Shown here: piece by piece, positions 54,497 to 61,983 of the stretch
Layout: every line of letters starts with the position of its first letter
How positions within the stretch are numbered: position 1 is the stretch's first letter
From: Paradesulfitobacterium ferrireducens
Lineage (GTDB): Bacteria > Bacillota > Desulfitobacteriia > Desulfitobacteriales > Desulfitobacteriaceae
Direction: 5' to 3'
Assembly (NCBI RefSeq): GCF_017310645.1
Contig: NZ_JAFLRH010000002.1
Location: forward strand, 62,001-126,000
Length of the DNA stretch: 64,000 bases
The notes under the pieces: generated by a model
What the model was told of the DNA's origin: nothing
What the model saw: only the letters and a program-made list of their open reading frames with translations
The model's database searches: none
Made by a program: the position numbers and the translations under genes

Positions 54497-55486
54497 ATGT
54501 CCAAAATTGAGCGTTTTATCGAGTTATTTAAGGTGCCGGAATTTGTCGGTCCTTATTTATCTTATTTTGTAACGGAACGTGAGATCGATCTGATCATAGT
54601 TATGGATGGTGCGGGACTGAATGCCAAAGAAGCTGCAGCCAAGCTGGGCATTGAGCTTAGTCAGGCTGAGGAGCTGCTCGAAGATAGCTATCACAAGCAC
54701 GTGCTGAACCGGGAAGAACATAATGGAGAGGTGCGCTACACTGCGGGCGACTTCTATGACAAGCTGGATTACCAGTGCAAATTCGGAGAAAATTATCACG
54801 AACTGGACAAAAGCGTGCGGGACGCTTTGGACCGGTGGTGTTATGACGTATATAAAGAAGGGATGAAGCCCTATCTCGCTCAACTAAAGCGCGGGGAAAA
54901 GGTGGAGCGGGCACCGGAGACCTACGAGCTGCTCGGGAATTTGGATGAGTTTATAGATTCCGCGCGCGAGATTCGCCTAGTTCCCTGCAACTGCCGCCGT
55001 TTAGCTGAAAACTGTGAACGCCCGACCGAAACTTGCCTGGCTTTTGATGATGCGATCACAGACAGAAACAACGGCCGGGAAGTGAGCAAGGAAGAAGCCA
55101 AGGAGATCGTGAAGATGGCGCATAAAGCCGGGCTCATGCACCAGGTAAACAGCGATTGGCGGGAAAAGGGTCCCTCCTGGATATGCAACTGCTGTTCCTG
55201 TTGCTGCTATCCCCTGCGTTTGGCCCAGGAAGAAGGGAGCAAAGGGGTATTTCCGGTAGTTAATTACGCAGCGGAGCGTGATACGGAGAAGTGCACGCAC
55301 TGTGGGATTTGCGCGCGCACTTGCCACTTTAGTGCTTTTTACCGCACGGAAGACGAAATCTTGGTTAAGGGCAAAGCCATACTCCGGGTGGGATTTGACC
55401 CGGAGAAATGCTACGGGTGCGGTCTGTGTGCGGATAAATGTCCCACTCACGCGATCACGATGCAAATTTTAAGTGCAAAAGATTAA
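54497..55486 (+). CDS. Cysteine-rich 4Fe-4S ferredoxin-type protein (329 aa)
   Basis: The first 70 residues look like a winged helix (GLNAKEAAAKLGIELSQAEELL), followed by a helical middle part. A CNCRR...C...C group near residue 160 and the striking CNCCSCCC cluster near 230 precede two ordinary ferredoxin motifs, CTHCGICARTCHF and CYGCGLCADKCPT. The family is found in anaerobes, often near corrinoid or reductase genes; its role is not established. Here it may deliver low-potential electrons for corrinoid re-activation (inference). It lacks the RACo/RamA domain that normally performs that step. Ribosome site: GAAAGGAAGG. Confidence 0.75.
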   Translation: MSKIERFIELFKVPEFVGPYLSYFVTEREIDLIIVMDGAGLNAKEAAAKLGIELSQAEELLEDSYHKHVLNREEHNGEVRYTAGDFYDKLDYQCKFGENYHELDKSVRDALDRWCYDVYKEGMKPYLAQLKRGEKVERAPETYELLGNLDEFIDSAREIRLVPCNCRRLAENCERPTETCLAFDDAITDRNNGREVSKEEAKEIVKMAHKAGLMHQVNSDWREKGPSWICNCCSCCCYPLRLAQEEGSKGVFPVVNYAAERDTEKCTHCGICARTCHFSAFYRTEDEILVKGKAILRVGFDPEKCYGCGLCADKCPTHAITMQILSAKD

Positions 55487-55602
55487 TGCAACGCCAAAAA
55501 AATATGCGCCAAAGAAATCTTGCGCTGAACTTGGGATAAACTACGGGAAGCATATTTATTTGGCATATTGGCCGGAACAGCAGTTCAGCCGGGCTTTCAG
55601 CC

Positions 55603-55664
55603 TGCAACTTACAGGTGCAAAAATCAGGCTTCTATACTTCTCTAACTATGGCACGAAAATTGCA
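55603..55664 (+). promoter_or_regulatory. Sigma-54 promoter and upstream motif of the methyltransferase/hut operon
   Basis: TGGCACGAAAATTGCA (55649-55664) is a perfect match to the sigma-54 consensus TGGCACG-N4-TTGCA with exact spacing. TGCAACTTACAGGTGCAAAA (55603-55622) upstream resembles the pairs before the importer promoter. The start codon of the first methyltransferase is 92 bases after the -12 element. The interval 55487-55755 contains no convincing gene. Confidence 0.82.
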
Positions 55665-55755
55665 AATAATATTGCAACACAAGCTCAACTTCCTTCCAAA
55701 TCTCTTTCATTCGATACGATCCATATATTAAAGCATGAGGAGGTCACAGGAGTAG

Positions 55756-57207
55756 ATGACTAGATTTCGTTCCAATCAGACAGAACAAGCGACACCTTTG
55801 CTGCGCTGGGTGACAGACAGCCAATTAGAAGAAATACACTTGGCGACCCTGGAAGTTTTAGAACGGACAGGGGTTCAGGTGGATCACGCGGAAGCGCTCA
55901 AGCTCCTAAAAGATGCAGGTTGTATCGTTAACGGCAACCGGGCCCGAATCCCGGGCTGGCTGGTGGAAGAAGCAATCCGGATGGCTCCGCGCAAAATCGT
56001 GGTGGCCAACCGTAAGAAAGAGCGCGTGATGCCGTTAGAGAGCAACCGCACCTATTTTGGCACGGGCTCTGACCTGCCTTTTACCATTGATCTTGAGACC
56101 GGGGAATACCGCCGTTCCACTAAAAAAGATGTGGAGCTGGCAGCCCGGGTTATGGATTACCTGCCCAACTATGATTTTGTCATGAGTTATGCCATCGCTT
56201 CCGATCAAACCGCCAAAGTCAGCGATTTGCATCAGCTGCAGGCGATGGTTGCCAATACCGTGAAGCCGATGATCGTCACGGCCCACGATGAGCGCAATAT
56301 GCGGGCTCAGCTCGAAATGGCCGCTCTCGTGGCCGGTGGGAGAGAGGAACTGAGAAAGAATCCGTTCCTGATTTTATATTCGGAGCCGATCTCGCCTCTG
56401 GTCCACACCAATGACGGTGTCGGCAAGATGTTTGCCTGCTTTGAATACGGAGTGCCGGTGGTTTATACCCCGGGGGTCCTGGCAGGCGCCACCACCCCGG
56501 TGACCAAAGCGGGAACGATTGTGCTTATGAATGCGGAAGCCTTGGCCGGGGTCGTCATGGCTCAATTGAAGCAAAAAGGCGCTCCGATTATCATTGGGGG
56601 TGGTGCGACTCCGATGGATATGAAAACCACCACCACGTTGTACGGTTCCCCGGAAACCATGATGAACTACGCGATTATGACCCAGCTGTCGCAATACTAC
56701 GGGATTCCCAACTTCACGGAAGCCGGATGTGTCAATGCCCCGGTTCCGGATGCCCAAGCCGGGATGGAAGCGGGAACCGGGATTTTGATGGCCCAATTAA
56801 TGGGGGCCAACCTGGTGCACGATGTGGGCTATCTCGAGGGCGGCAAAACCGGATCGTTGACCTTCCTCACCATGTGCAATGATTTTATGGATGCTGCCCG
56901 CTATATGGGTGCAGGCACCAAGATCAACCATGACACCCTGGCGGTGGACGTCATAGACGAAGTGGGACCCGGCGGCAACTATGTCACCCATCCTCATACC
57001 TTTAATTATTTCCGTTCGGAAATATGGACTCCGGCAACCTTTAACCGCCTCTTCTGGCAAAACTGGGAGGCCCAGGGCTCAAAAACTACGGAAGACAAAG
57101 CCAAAGAACTGGCCAAGGAGATCGTGGCCAAGCATACTCCGGAACCCCTTCCGGAAAGTGTGCTCAAAGGGCTGGATCAGATCATCGCCGAGACGGAAAA
57201 GAATTAA
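55756..57207 (+). CDS. MttB-superfamily quaternary-amine methyltransferase, non-pyrrolysine (483 aa), copy 1
   Basis: A trimethylamine-methyltransferase family protein of full length without an in-frame TAG, so it lacks pyrrolysine. Family landmarks are the N-terminal ATLEVLERTGVQVDHAEALKLL, the TYFGTGSDLPF loop, YSEPISPLVHTNDGVGKM, AGATTPVTKAGTIVLMNAEALAGVV (in parts) and GGNYVTHPHTFNYFR. Non-pyrrolysine members such as MtgB, MtpB and MtcB take one methyl from glycine betaine, proline betaine or carnitine and give it to a cobalamin protein. This one has AGCVNAPVPDAQAGMEAG in the region near the usual pyrrolysine area. It starts behind AGGAG and leads the sigma-54 operon. Confidence 0.88.
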   Translation: MTRFRSNQTEQATPLLRWVTDSQLEEIHLATLEVLERTGVQVDHAEALKLLKDAGCIVNGNRARIPGWLVEEAIRMAPRKIVVANRKKERVMPLESNRTYFGTGSDLPFTIDLETGEYRRSTKKDVELAARVMDYLPNYDFVMSYAIASDQTAKVSDLHQLQAMVANTVKPMIVTAHDERNMRAQLEMAALVAGGREELRKNPFLILYSEPISPLVHTNDGVGKMFACFEYGVPVVYTPGVLAGATTPVTKAGTIVLMNAEALAGVVMAQLKQKGAPIIIGGGATPMDMKTTTTLYGSPETMMNYAIMTQLSQYYGIPNFTEAGCVNAPVPDAQAGMEAGTGILMAQLMGANLVHDVGYLEGGKTGSLTFLTMCNDFMDAARYMGAGTKINHDTLAVDVIDEVGPGGNYVTHPHTFNYFRSEIWTPATFNRLFWQNWEAQGSKTTEDKAKELAKEIVAKHTPEPLPESVLKGLDQIIAETEKN

Positions 57208-57231
57208 GGCACTGGGAGAGGGGGGTTACTG

Positions 57232-58689
57232 ATGGCAGTAGGAAGTTTGCACCATAACGGCTTGTTTTTCCGGACGCTGACGGAGGAACAGGTACAGGAT
57301 ATTCACCGGGCCAGCTGCGAGATTTTGGAGCAGACCGGGATGGTCATTCACCATGAAGAAGCGGTAGAACTCTTACGCAGCGCGGGAGCGCATGTGGAAG
57401 CAGGCAACCGGGTCTATTTTCCGACCCACCTGGTGGAAAAGGCCGTGGCTTCGGCACCTTCGCGAGTAACGATATACAACCGCCAAGGGAAGCCGGCCAT
57501 GTATTTAGAGGGCTCCAAAGTCTATTTCGGCACCGGGTCAGATACCCTGAATTATCTTGACCCCGTGACCGGGGAACGGCGGAGCTGGCGTCAGGAAGAT
57601 GTGGCCCAGGCGGTGCGGGTGGTGGACTACCTGCCGCAGATCGATTTCGTGATGTCCATGGGGCTCTTGTCCGATGTGGACAGACGCATGATTAACCGGG
57701 AACAATATGCGCTTATGCTCCAAAACAGCGTCAAACCGCAAGTGGTAATCGCGGAAGACGGGGATACTTTAAAAGACATTATTGAGATGGCCGCAGCAGC
57801 CAGGGGCGGAAAAGATAAGCTAAAGCAAAAGCCCTTGTTTATGCTCTATACAGAGCCGACATCCCCCCTGCAGCAGCCGCGGGAATCCACTGACAAGCTC
57901 CTGATTGCGGCCGAGCACGGAGTGCCGACCAACTTCGCCTGCGGCGGGGTGGCGGGGGCCTCAGTGCCGACGACCGTTGGGGGAGCTTTGGTGCAGGCCA
58001 ATGCGGAAGCTTTGAGCGGCCTGGTGATTCACCAGTTGAAAGCTCCGGGAGCCCCGTTTATTTACGGCTATGGCAATTCGCCCATGGACATGCGCACCAT
58101 GCAGGCGGTCTACGGCACCCCGGAAGCGGTCATGTTCCAAGGCGGGCTGGTTAACCTGGCCCAGTATTATCAGCTTCCTTCCTGGGGCTATGCGGGTTGC
58201 AGCAATTCCAAAGTGACGGACGAGCAGGCTGTGATGGAAGCCACCATGTTTACCTTGATGGGTGCGCTTCAGGGCTGCAATATGATGCATGACGTTTATT
58301 ATATGGAGTTCGGCTTAACCGGCTCGCTTGAATTCTTGCTCATTAATAACGAAGTGATCGGCCGGGCGCGGAGGATGCTGGACGGAATCGCCACCGACCG
58401 TGAGTCCCTGGCTGTGGACGCGATTAAACGGGTCGGCCCGGGCGGGAATTTCCTGGGAGATGAGCATACGGCCAAACATTTCAAAGAGAATTGGCTGCCG
58501 GAGCTCTCCGACTTTAACAGCTATGAGAACTGGGCCGCTTTGGGCAGCAAGACCATGGCGGAGCGGGCCCGGGAAAAAGTAATAGCGATCATGCAAAGTC
58601 ATCAGCCGGAGCCTGTTTCAGCGGAAGTCCAAAGCCGGATTGCCGAAATACTGGCCCAGGCGCGGGTACACGTCGGTGCCAAGGAGTAA
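57232..58689 (+). CDS. MttB-superfamily quaternary-amine methyltransferase, non-pyrrolysine (485 aa), copy 2
   Basis: A clear paralogue of the upstream gene with the same length and landmarks (GTGSDTLNYLDPVTGERR, YTEPTSPLQQPRESTDKLL, GGNFLGDEHTAKHF). It also has no in-frame TAG. The region AGCSNSKVTDEQAVMEAT differs from copy 1 and is closer to the common family form. Identity looks roughly half, so the copies probably differ in substrate or in the methylation state they accept. It begins 24 bases after copy 1 behind GAGAGGGGGG, and the lyase gene follows 14 bases later. Confidence 0.88.
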   Translation: MAVGSLHHNGLFFRTLTEEQVQDIHRASCEILEQTGMVIHHEEAVELLRSAGAHVEAGNRVYFPTHLVEKAVASAPSRVTIYNRQGKPAMYLEGSKVYFGTGSDTLNYLDPVTGERRSWRQEDVAQAVRVVDYLPQIDFVMSMGLLSDVDRRMINREQYALMLQNSVKPQVVIAEDGDTLKDIIEMAAAARGGKDKLKQKPLFMLYTEPTSPLQQPRESTDKLLIAAEHGVPTNFACGGVAGASVPTTVGGALVQANAEALSGLVIHQLKAPGAPFIYGYGNSPMDMRTMQAVYGTPEAVMFQGGLVNLAQYYQLPSWGYAGCSNSKVTDEQAVMEATMFTLMGALQGCNMMHDVYYMEFGLTGSLEFLLINNEVIGRARRMLDGIATDRESLAVDAIKRVGPGGNFLGDEHTAKHFKENWLPELSDFNSYENWAALGSKTMAERAREKVIAIMQSHQPEPVSAEVQSRIAEILAQARVHVGAKE

Positions 58690-58703
58690 GTGGGGGGAGC
58701 AGC

Positions 58704-60281
58704 ATGTCGGAAGTAAGAAAAACCCTCGTGAACCAAGAAGCGGCAGGAAAAGCGCCCGCTCCGAAGAAAAAAATTGTCTGCCTTGACGGCAGCAGCCTGA
58801 CCATTGAGGATGTGGTTGCGGTCGCCCGCCATGGAGCGAAGGTCGAGCTGAGCTCCCAGGGTGCGATCAACATGGAAATTTCCTATCAAATGGTCCGGAC
58901 CCTGCTTGAAGAGAAAAAGGTCGTATACGGAATTACCACCGGCTTCGGCAAGTTCAGCAATGTCGTGATTAATAAAGACCAGACGGAGCAGCTCCAGAAA
59001 AACCTGATTATGAGCCATGCGACCGGGGTTGGCAATCCTTTGCCCACGGAAGTCGTGCGCGGGATTATGCTCCTGAGGGCGAATGCGCTCACCAAAGGGT
59101 ACTCGGGCATCCGCCCGGAAGTGGTAGAAGTCCTGATTTCAATGCTCAATAAAGGAGTGCACCCGATCGTCCCGGAAAAGGGTTCGGTTGGCTCCAGCGG
59201 GGACCTGGCCCCCCTCTCGCACGTGGTTCTGGTAATGCTGGGCTTGGGGGAAGCGGAGTACCAAGGTGTGAGAATGCCGGGCAAAGCCGCCCTGGACAAA
59301 GCCGGAATTCCGGCCGTTCAGCTTCAAGCCAAAGAAGGGCTGGCCCTCATCAACGGCACCCAGGTCATGACCGCGATTGCCTCACTCGCTACCAATGACG
59401 CACTCCGGCTGGCAGAGACCGCCGACATTGTCGGGGCCATGAGTGTGGAAGCCTTGGAAGGAATCGCGGATGCGTTTGACGAGAAGATTCAAAAGGTGCG
59501 TCCGCACCGGGGGCAAAGCGAAAGCGCGGCCCATTTGCGCAAGTTGGTCGCCGGGAGTCAAATTTTAGCTGAGGCCAAGCACGGGCGGGTGCAGGACGGG
59601 TACTCCCTGAGATGCATTCCGCAAGTGCACGGGGCTTCCCGCGACGCCATCCGCTATGTGCAGGGCGTGGTGGAAGTCGAGATCAACTCCGTCACCGACA
59701 ACCCGCTCTTGTTTCCGTCGGAAGGGGAAGTTATCTCCGGCGGGAATTTCCACGGCCAGCCCCTGGCTTTGGCCATGGATTTTCTCGGGATTGCTTTGGC
59801 CGAGCTGGCCAACATCTCCGAGCGCCGGATTGAGCGCTTGGTCAATCCCCAGTTAAGCTGCGGCTTGCCGGCCTTCTTAACCGAGAAAGGCGGGCTGAAT
59901 TCCGGGTATATGATTGCCCAGTATACGGCGGCGTCCTTGGTCTCGGAAAACAAAGTCTTAGCCCATCCGGCCAGTGTGGATTCCATTCCTACTTCGGGCA
60001 ACCAGGAAGATCATGTGAGCATGGGGACGATCGCTGCCCGCAAGGCCCGTACGATTCTGGAGAATGCCCAGTATGTACTGGCAATTGAACTTCTATGTGC
60101 CGCCCAGGGAATTGACCTGCGCGGCAGCACGCCGGGCGCAGGCACGCAGGAAGCCTATCAGGCCGTGAGACAGGTGGTACCCAAGCTTAAAGAAGACCGG
60201 GTAGCCTATCAGGATATTGAAACGGCAGTCAAGGTCATCCGCGAAAATCTATTGCTGGCTGCGGTAGGAGAAAGTGCCTAA
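58704..60281 (+). CDS. Histidine ammonia-lyase family protein (525 aa)
   Basis: A MIO-type lyase. Histidase residues are kept: Tyr75 in VVYGITTGFG, His105 in MSHATG, Asn217 in LALINGTQ, the Gln297/Tyr300/Arg303 set in QDGYSLRC, and Glu435 in SGNQEDHVSM. The cofactor-forming triad is Ser164-Ser165-Gly166, where histidases normally have Ala-Ser-Gly. Other changes are YGIT for YGVN, QDG for QDP and CIPQ for CQPQ, and there are about 20 extra N-terminal residues. Histidase turns histidine into urocanate and ammonia. Urocanase four genes on supports an imidazole substrate, but the methyltransferase context suggests a (methylated) histidine. Ergothionase belongs to the same superfamily. Confidence 0.85.
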   Translation: MSEVRKTLVNQEAAGKAPAPKKKIVCLDGSSLTIEDVVAVARHGAKVELSSQGAINMEISYQMVRTLLEEKKVVYGITTGFGKFSNVVINKDQTEQLQKNLIMSHATGVGNPLPTEVVRGIMLLRANALTKGYSGIRPEVVEVLISMLNKGVHPIVPEKGSVGSSGDLAPLSHVVLVMLGLGEAEYQGVRMPGKAALDKAGIPAVQLQAKEGLALINGTQVMTAIASLATNDALRLAETADIVGAMSVEALEGIADAFDEKIQKVRPHRGQSESAAHLRKLVAGSQILAEAKHGRVQDGYSLRCIPQVHGASRDAIRYVQGVVEVEINSVTDNPLLFPSEGEVISGGNFHGQPLALAMDFLGIALAELANISERRIERLVNPQLSCGLPAFLTEKGGLNSGYMIAQYTAASLVSENKVLAHPASVDSIPTSGNQEDHVSMGTIAARKARTILENAQYVLAIELLCAAQGIDLRGSTPGAGTQEAYQAVRQVVPKLKEDRVAYQDIETAVKVIRENLLLAAVGESA

Positions 60282-60365
60282 ATGCCGAATAATCTTTAAG
60301 TTATGTCTAAATATAGCTTTAAAATGTTGAAAACGATTTTGAAGAAGAAATAGGAGGTAAATACA

Positions 60366-61001
60366 ATGGCTGAATTCAACAAAATGTCCGAAATGGTGAT
60401 AGCCGGAGACTTTGCAGGAGTTAAAGCCCTGACCCAGAAGATGATTGATGATCAAGTGGATCCGATCAGCATTATCAATGACGGCTTAATGCCTGGCATG
60501 AACGTAGTGGGCGTACGTTTCAAAGCCGGGGATATGTTCGTGCCCGAGGTTATGATGTCCGCGAAGGCCATGGCTGCAGGGATTGAACTGGTGAAGCCCC
60601 TGATTGCCGAGAGCAACATGCCTACTGCCGGTAAAGTCCTGGTTGGAACGGTGAAAGGGGATCTGCATGACATCGGCAAAAAACTGGTGAACATGATGCT
60701 GGAAAGCGCCGGCTTCCAAATCATTGACCTCGGAGTTGACATTGCTCCGGCCAAATTCGTAGAAGCGGTGAAAGAGCATAAGCCGGATGTCGTCGGGATG
60801 TCCGCATTGCTTACCACCACCATGCTTTCCATGAAAGATACCATTGACGCGCTCAAGGAAGAGGGGCTGCGCGACCGGGTCAAAGTTATCATCGGGGGCG
60901 CCCCTGTAACCCAAAGCTTCGCTGAACAAATCGGCGCCGACGGCTATGCGCCGGATGCGGCTGCGGCCACCGACCTGTGCAAACAGCTTACCGCCAACTA
61001 A
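60366..61001 (+). CDS. Corrinoid (cobalamin-binding) methyl-carrier protein, MtgC/MttC-like (211 aa)
   Basis: A two-domain corrinoid protein: an N-terminal helical cap (residues about 1-85) and a Rossmann-type B12 domain. The cobalt-ligating histidine is His101 in GDLHDIGKKLV (D-x-H-x-x-G), and SALLTTT and GGAPVT are the other B12-contact loops. It carries the methyl group from the MttB-type enzymes to the tetrahydrofolate methyltransferase. One corrinoid protein for two methyltransferases means they share it or that another is encoded elsewhere. ATG follows TAGGAGG. Confidence 0.92.
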   Translation: MAEFNKMSEMVIAGDFAGVKALTQKMIDDQVDPISIINDGLMPGMNVVGVRFKAGDMFVPEVMMSAKAMAAGIELVKPLIAESNMPTAGKVLVGTVKGDLHDIGKKLVNMMLESAGFQIIDLGVDIAPAKFVEAVKEHKPDVVGMSALLTTTMLSMKDTIDALKEEGLRDRVKVIIGGAPVTQSFAEQIGADGYAPDAAAATDLCKQLTAN

Positions 61002-61056
61002 GGTTCAGGCAAGTTCAGATGAAGATGAGATTGGTTTGAACTACACAAGTTATATG

Positions 61057-61083
61057 AGCTGCATGGGAATACGACATGCAGCT
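61057..61083 (+). promoter_or_regulatory. Hairpin between corrinoid-protein and methyltransferase genes
   Basis: AGCTGCATG (61057-61065) and CATGCAGCT (61075-61083) form a perfect 9-bp stem with a 9-base loop. No T-run follows, so it is more likely an mRNA-stability or processing element than a terminator; it could raise the corrinoid protein level over downstream genes. Confidence 0.5.
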
Positions 61084-61111
61084 TGTACACTTTGAACTGG
61101 AGGTATTTCGA

Positions 61112-61909
61112 ATGCTTATTATCGGAGAACTGATTAATACCAGCCGCAAGGCCATTCGAGAAGCCGTTGAGAATAAAGACGGAGAATACATTAAGCAGAT
61201 CGCGAAAGCCCAATTTGAAGCCGGAGCGAACTACATTGATGTCAACTGCGGCACCCGGGTCTATGATGAAGTGGAAATTATGGAATGGCTGGTTAACCTG
61301 GTGCAGGAAGCGGTGGAAGCTCCGCTTTGCATCGACAGCCCCAACCCTCTGGCCATTGAAAAAGGCTTGTCACTTGCTAAATACGGGCAGCCCATGATCA
61401 ACTCCATTACGGCGGAAAAAGAGCGCTATGAACAAATCCTTCCGCTCGTGCAAAAATATAAAGCCAAAGTGGTGGCTCTGTGCATGGACGACACCGGCAT
61501 GCCGGAGACTGCAGATGACCGCATGCGCGTAGTCAGAACCCTGCATCAGAATTTAACGGCGGCCGGAGTGCCGGAAGATGATATTTACTTTGATCCTTTG
61601 GTGAAACCGGTCAGTACCGGGGACAATGCCGGTTTGGAAGTCTTGGAGACTGTTGATCTGATCACGAAACAATATCCCAACGTGCACAAGGTGTGCGGTC
61701 TGAGCAACATCTCGTACGGCCTGCCTAACCGCAAGGTCTTAAATCAATTGTTCATGGTGCAAACCATGACCATGGGCATGGACAGCTACATTCTCGATCC
61801 GCTGGACAAAACCATGATGGGTTTTGTCTATGGATCCCAGGCGCTCTTGGGCAAAGACCCCTACTGCATGAACTATTTGACCGTCCACCGTAACGGGCTG
61901 TACGCCTAA
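61112..61909 (+). CDS. Methyl-corrinoid:tetrahydrofolate methyltransferase, MtgA-like (265 aa)
   Basis: A pterin-binding TIM barrel of the MtgA/AcsE group. LIIGELINTSRKAIREAV starts the first strand, GANYIDVNCGTRVYDEVEIMEWLV has the pterin-binding D-x-N, and LCIDSPNPLAIEKGL, PMINSITAEKERYE and VCGLSNISYGLPNRKVLNQLFM (in parts) follow as in AcsE and MtgA. It moves the methyl group from the corrinoid protein to tetrahydrofolate for oxidation or acetogenesis through the Wood-Ljungdahl route. ATG 61112 follows CTGGAGG; in-frame ATG 61076 has none. Confidence 0.9.
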   Translation: MLIIGELINTSRKAIREAVENKDGEYIKQIAKAQFEAGANYIDVNCGTRVYDEVEIMEWLVNLVQEAVEAPLCIDSPNPLAIEKGLSLAKYGQPMINSITAEKERYEQILPLVQKYKAKVVALCMDDTGMPETADDRMRVVRTLHQNLTAAGVPEDDIYFDPLVKPVSTGDNAGLEVLETVDLITKQYPNVHKVCGLSNISYGLPNRKVLNQLFMVQTMTMGMDSYILDPLDKTMMGFVYGSQALLGKDPYCMNYLTVHRNGLYA

Positions 61910-61922
61910 GCTAAAAAAGATT

Positions 61923-61956
61923 AGCTCACAGTAGCCCTGCGCGGCCGCTGTGAGCT
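61923..61956 (+). terminator. Hairpin, possible weak terminator before urocanase
   Basis: AGCTCACAG (61923-61931) and CTGTGAGCT (61948-61956) form a 9-bp stem with a 16-base GC-rich loop, followed by TATTT. The short T stretch suggests partial read-through into the next gene. Confidence 0.5.
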
Positions 61957-61983
61957 TATTTGAAGGGAAATGGGGGATAAAAA

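Noticed and set aside
55473-55763. A 96-codon open frame between the Fe-S protein and mttB copy 1
   Set aside because: It starts inside the end of the previous gene, has no ribosome site and no family resemblance, and contains the sigma-54 promoter; treated as non-coding.
55756-58689. Possible pyrrolysine-containing trimethylamine methyltransferases
   Set aside because: Both genes are full length without any in-frame TAG, so they belong to the non-pyrrolysine group and are unlikely to use trimethylamine.
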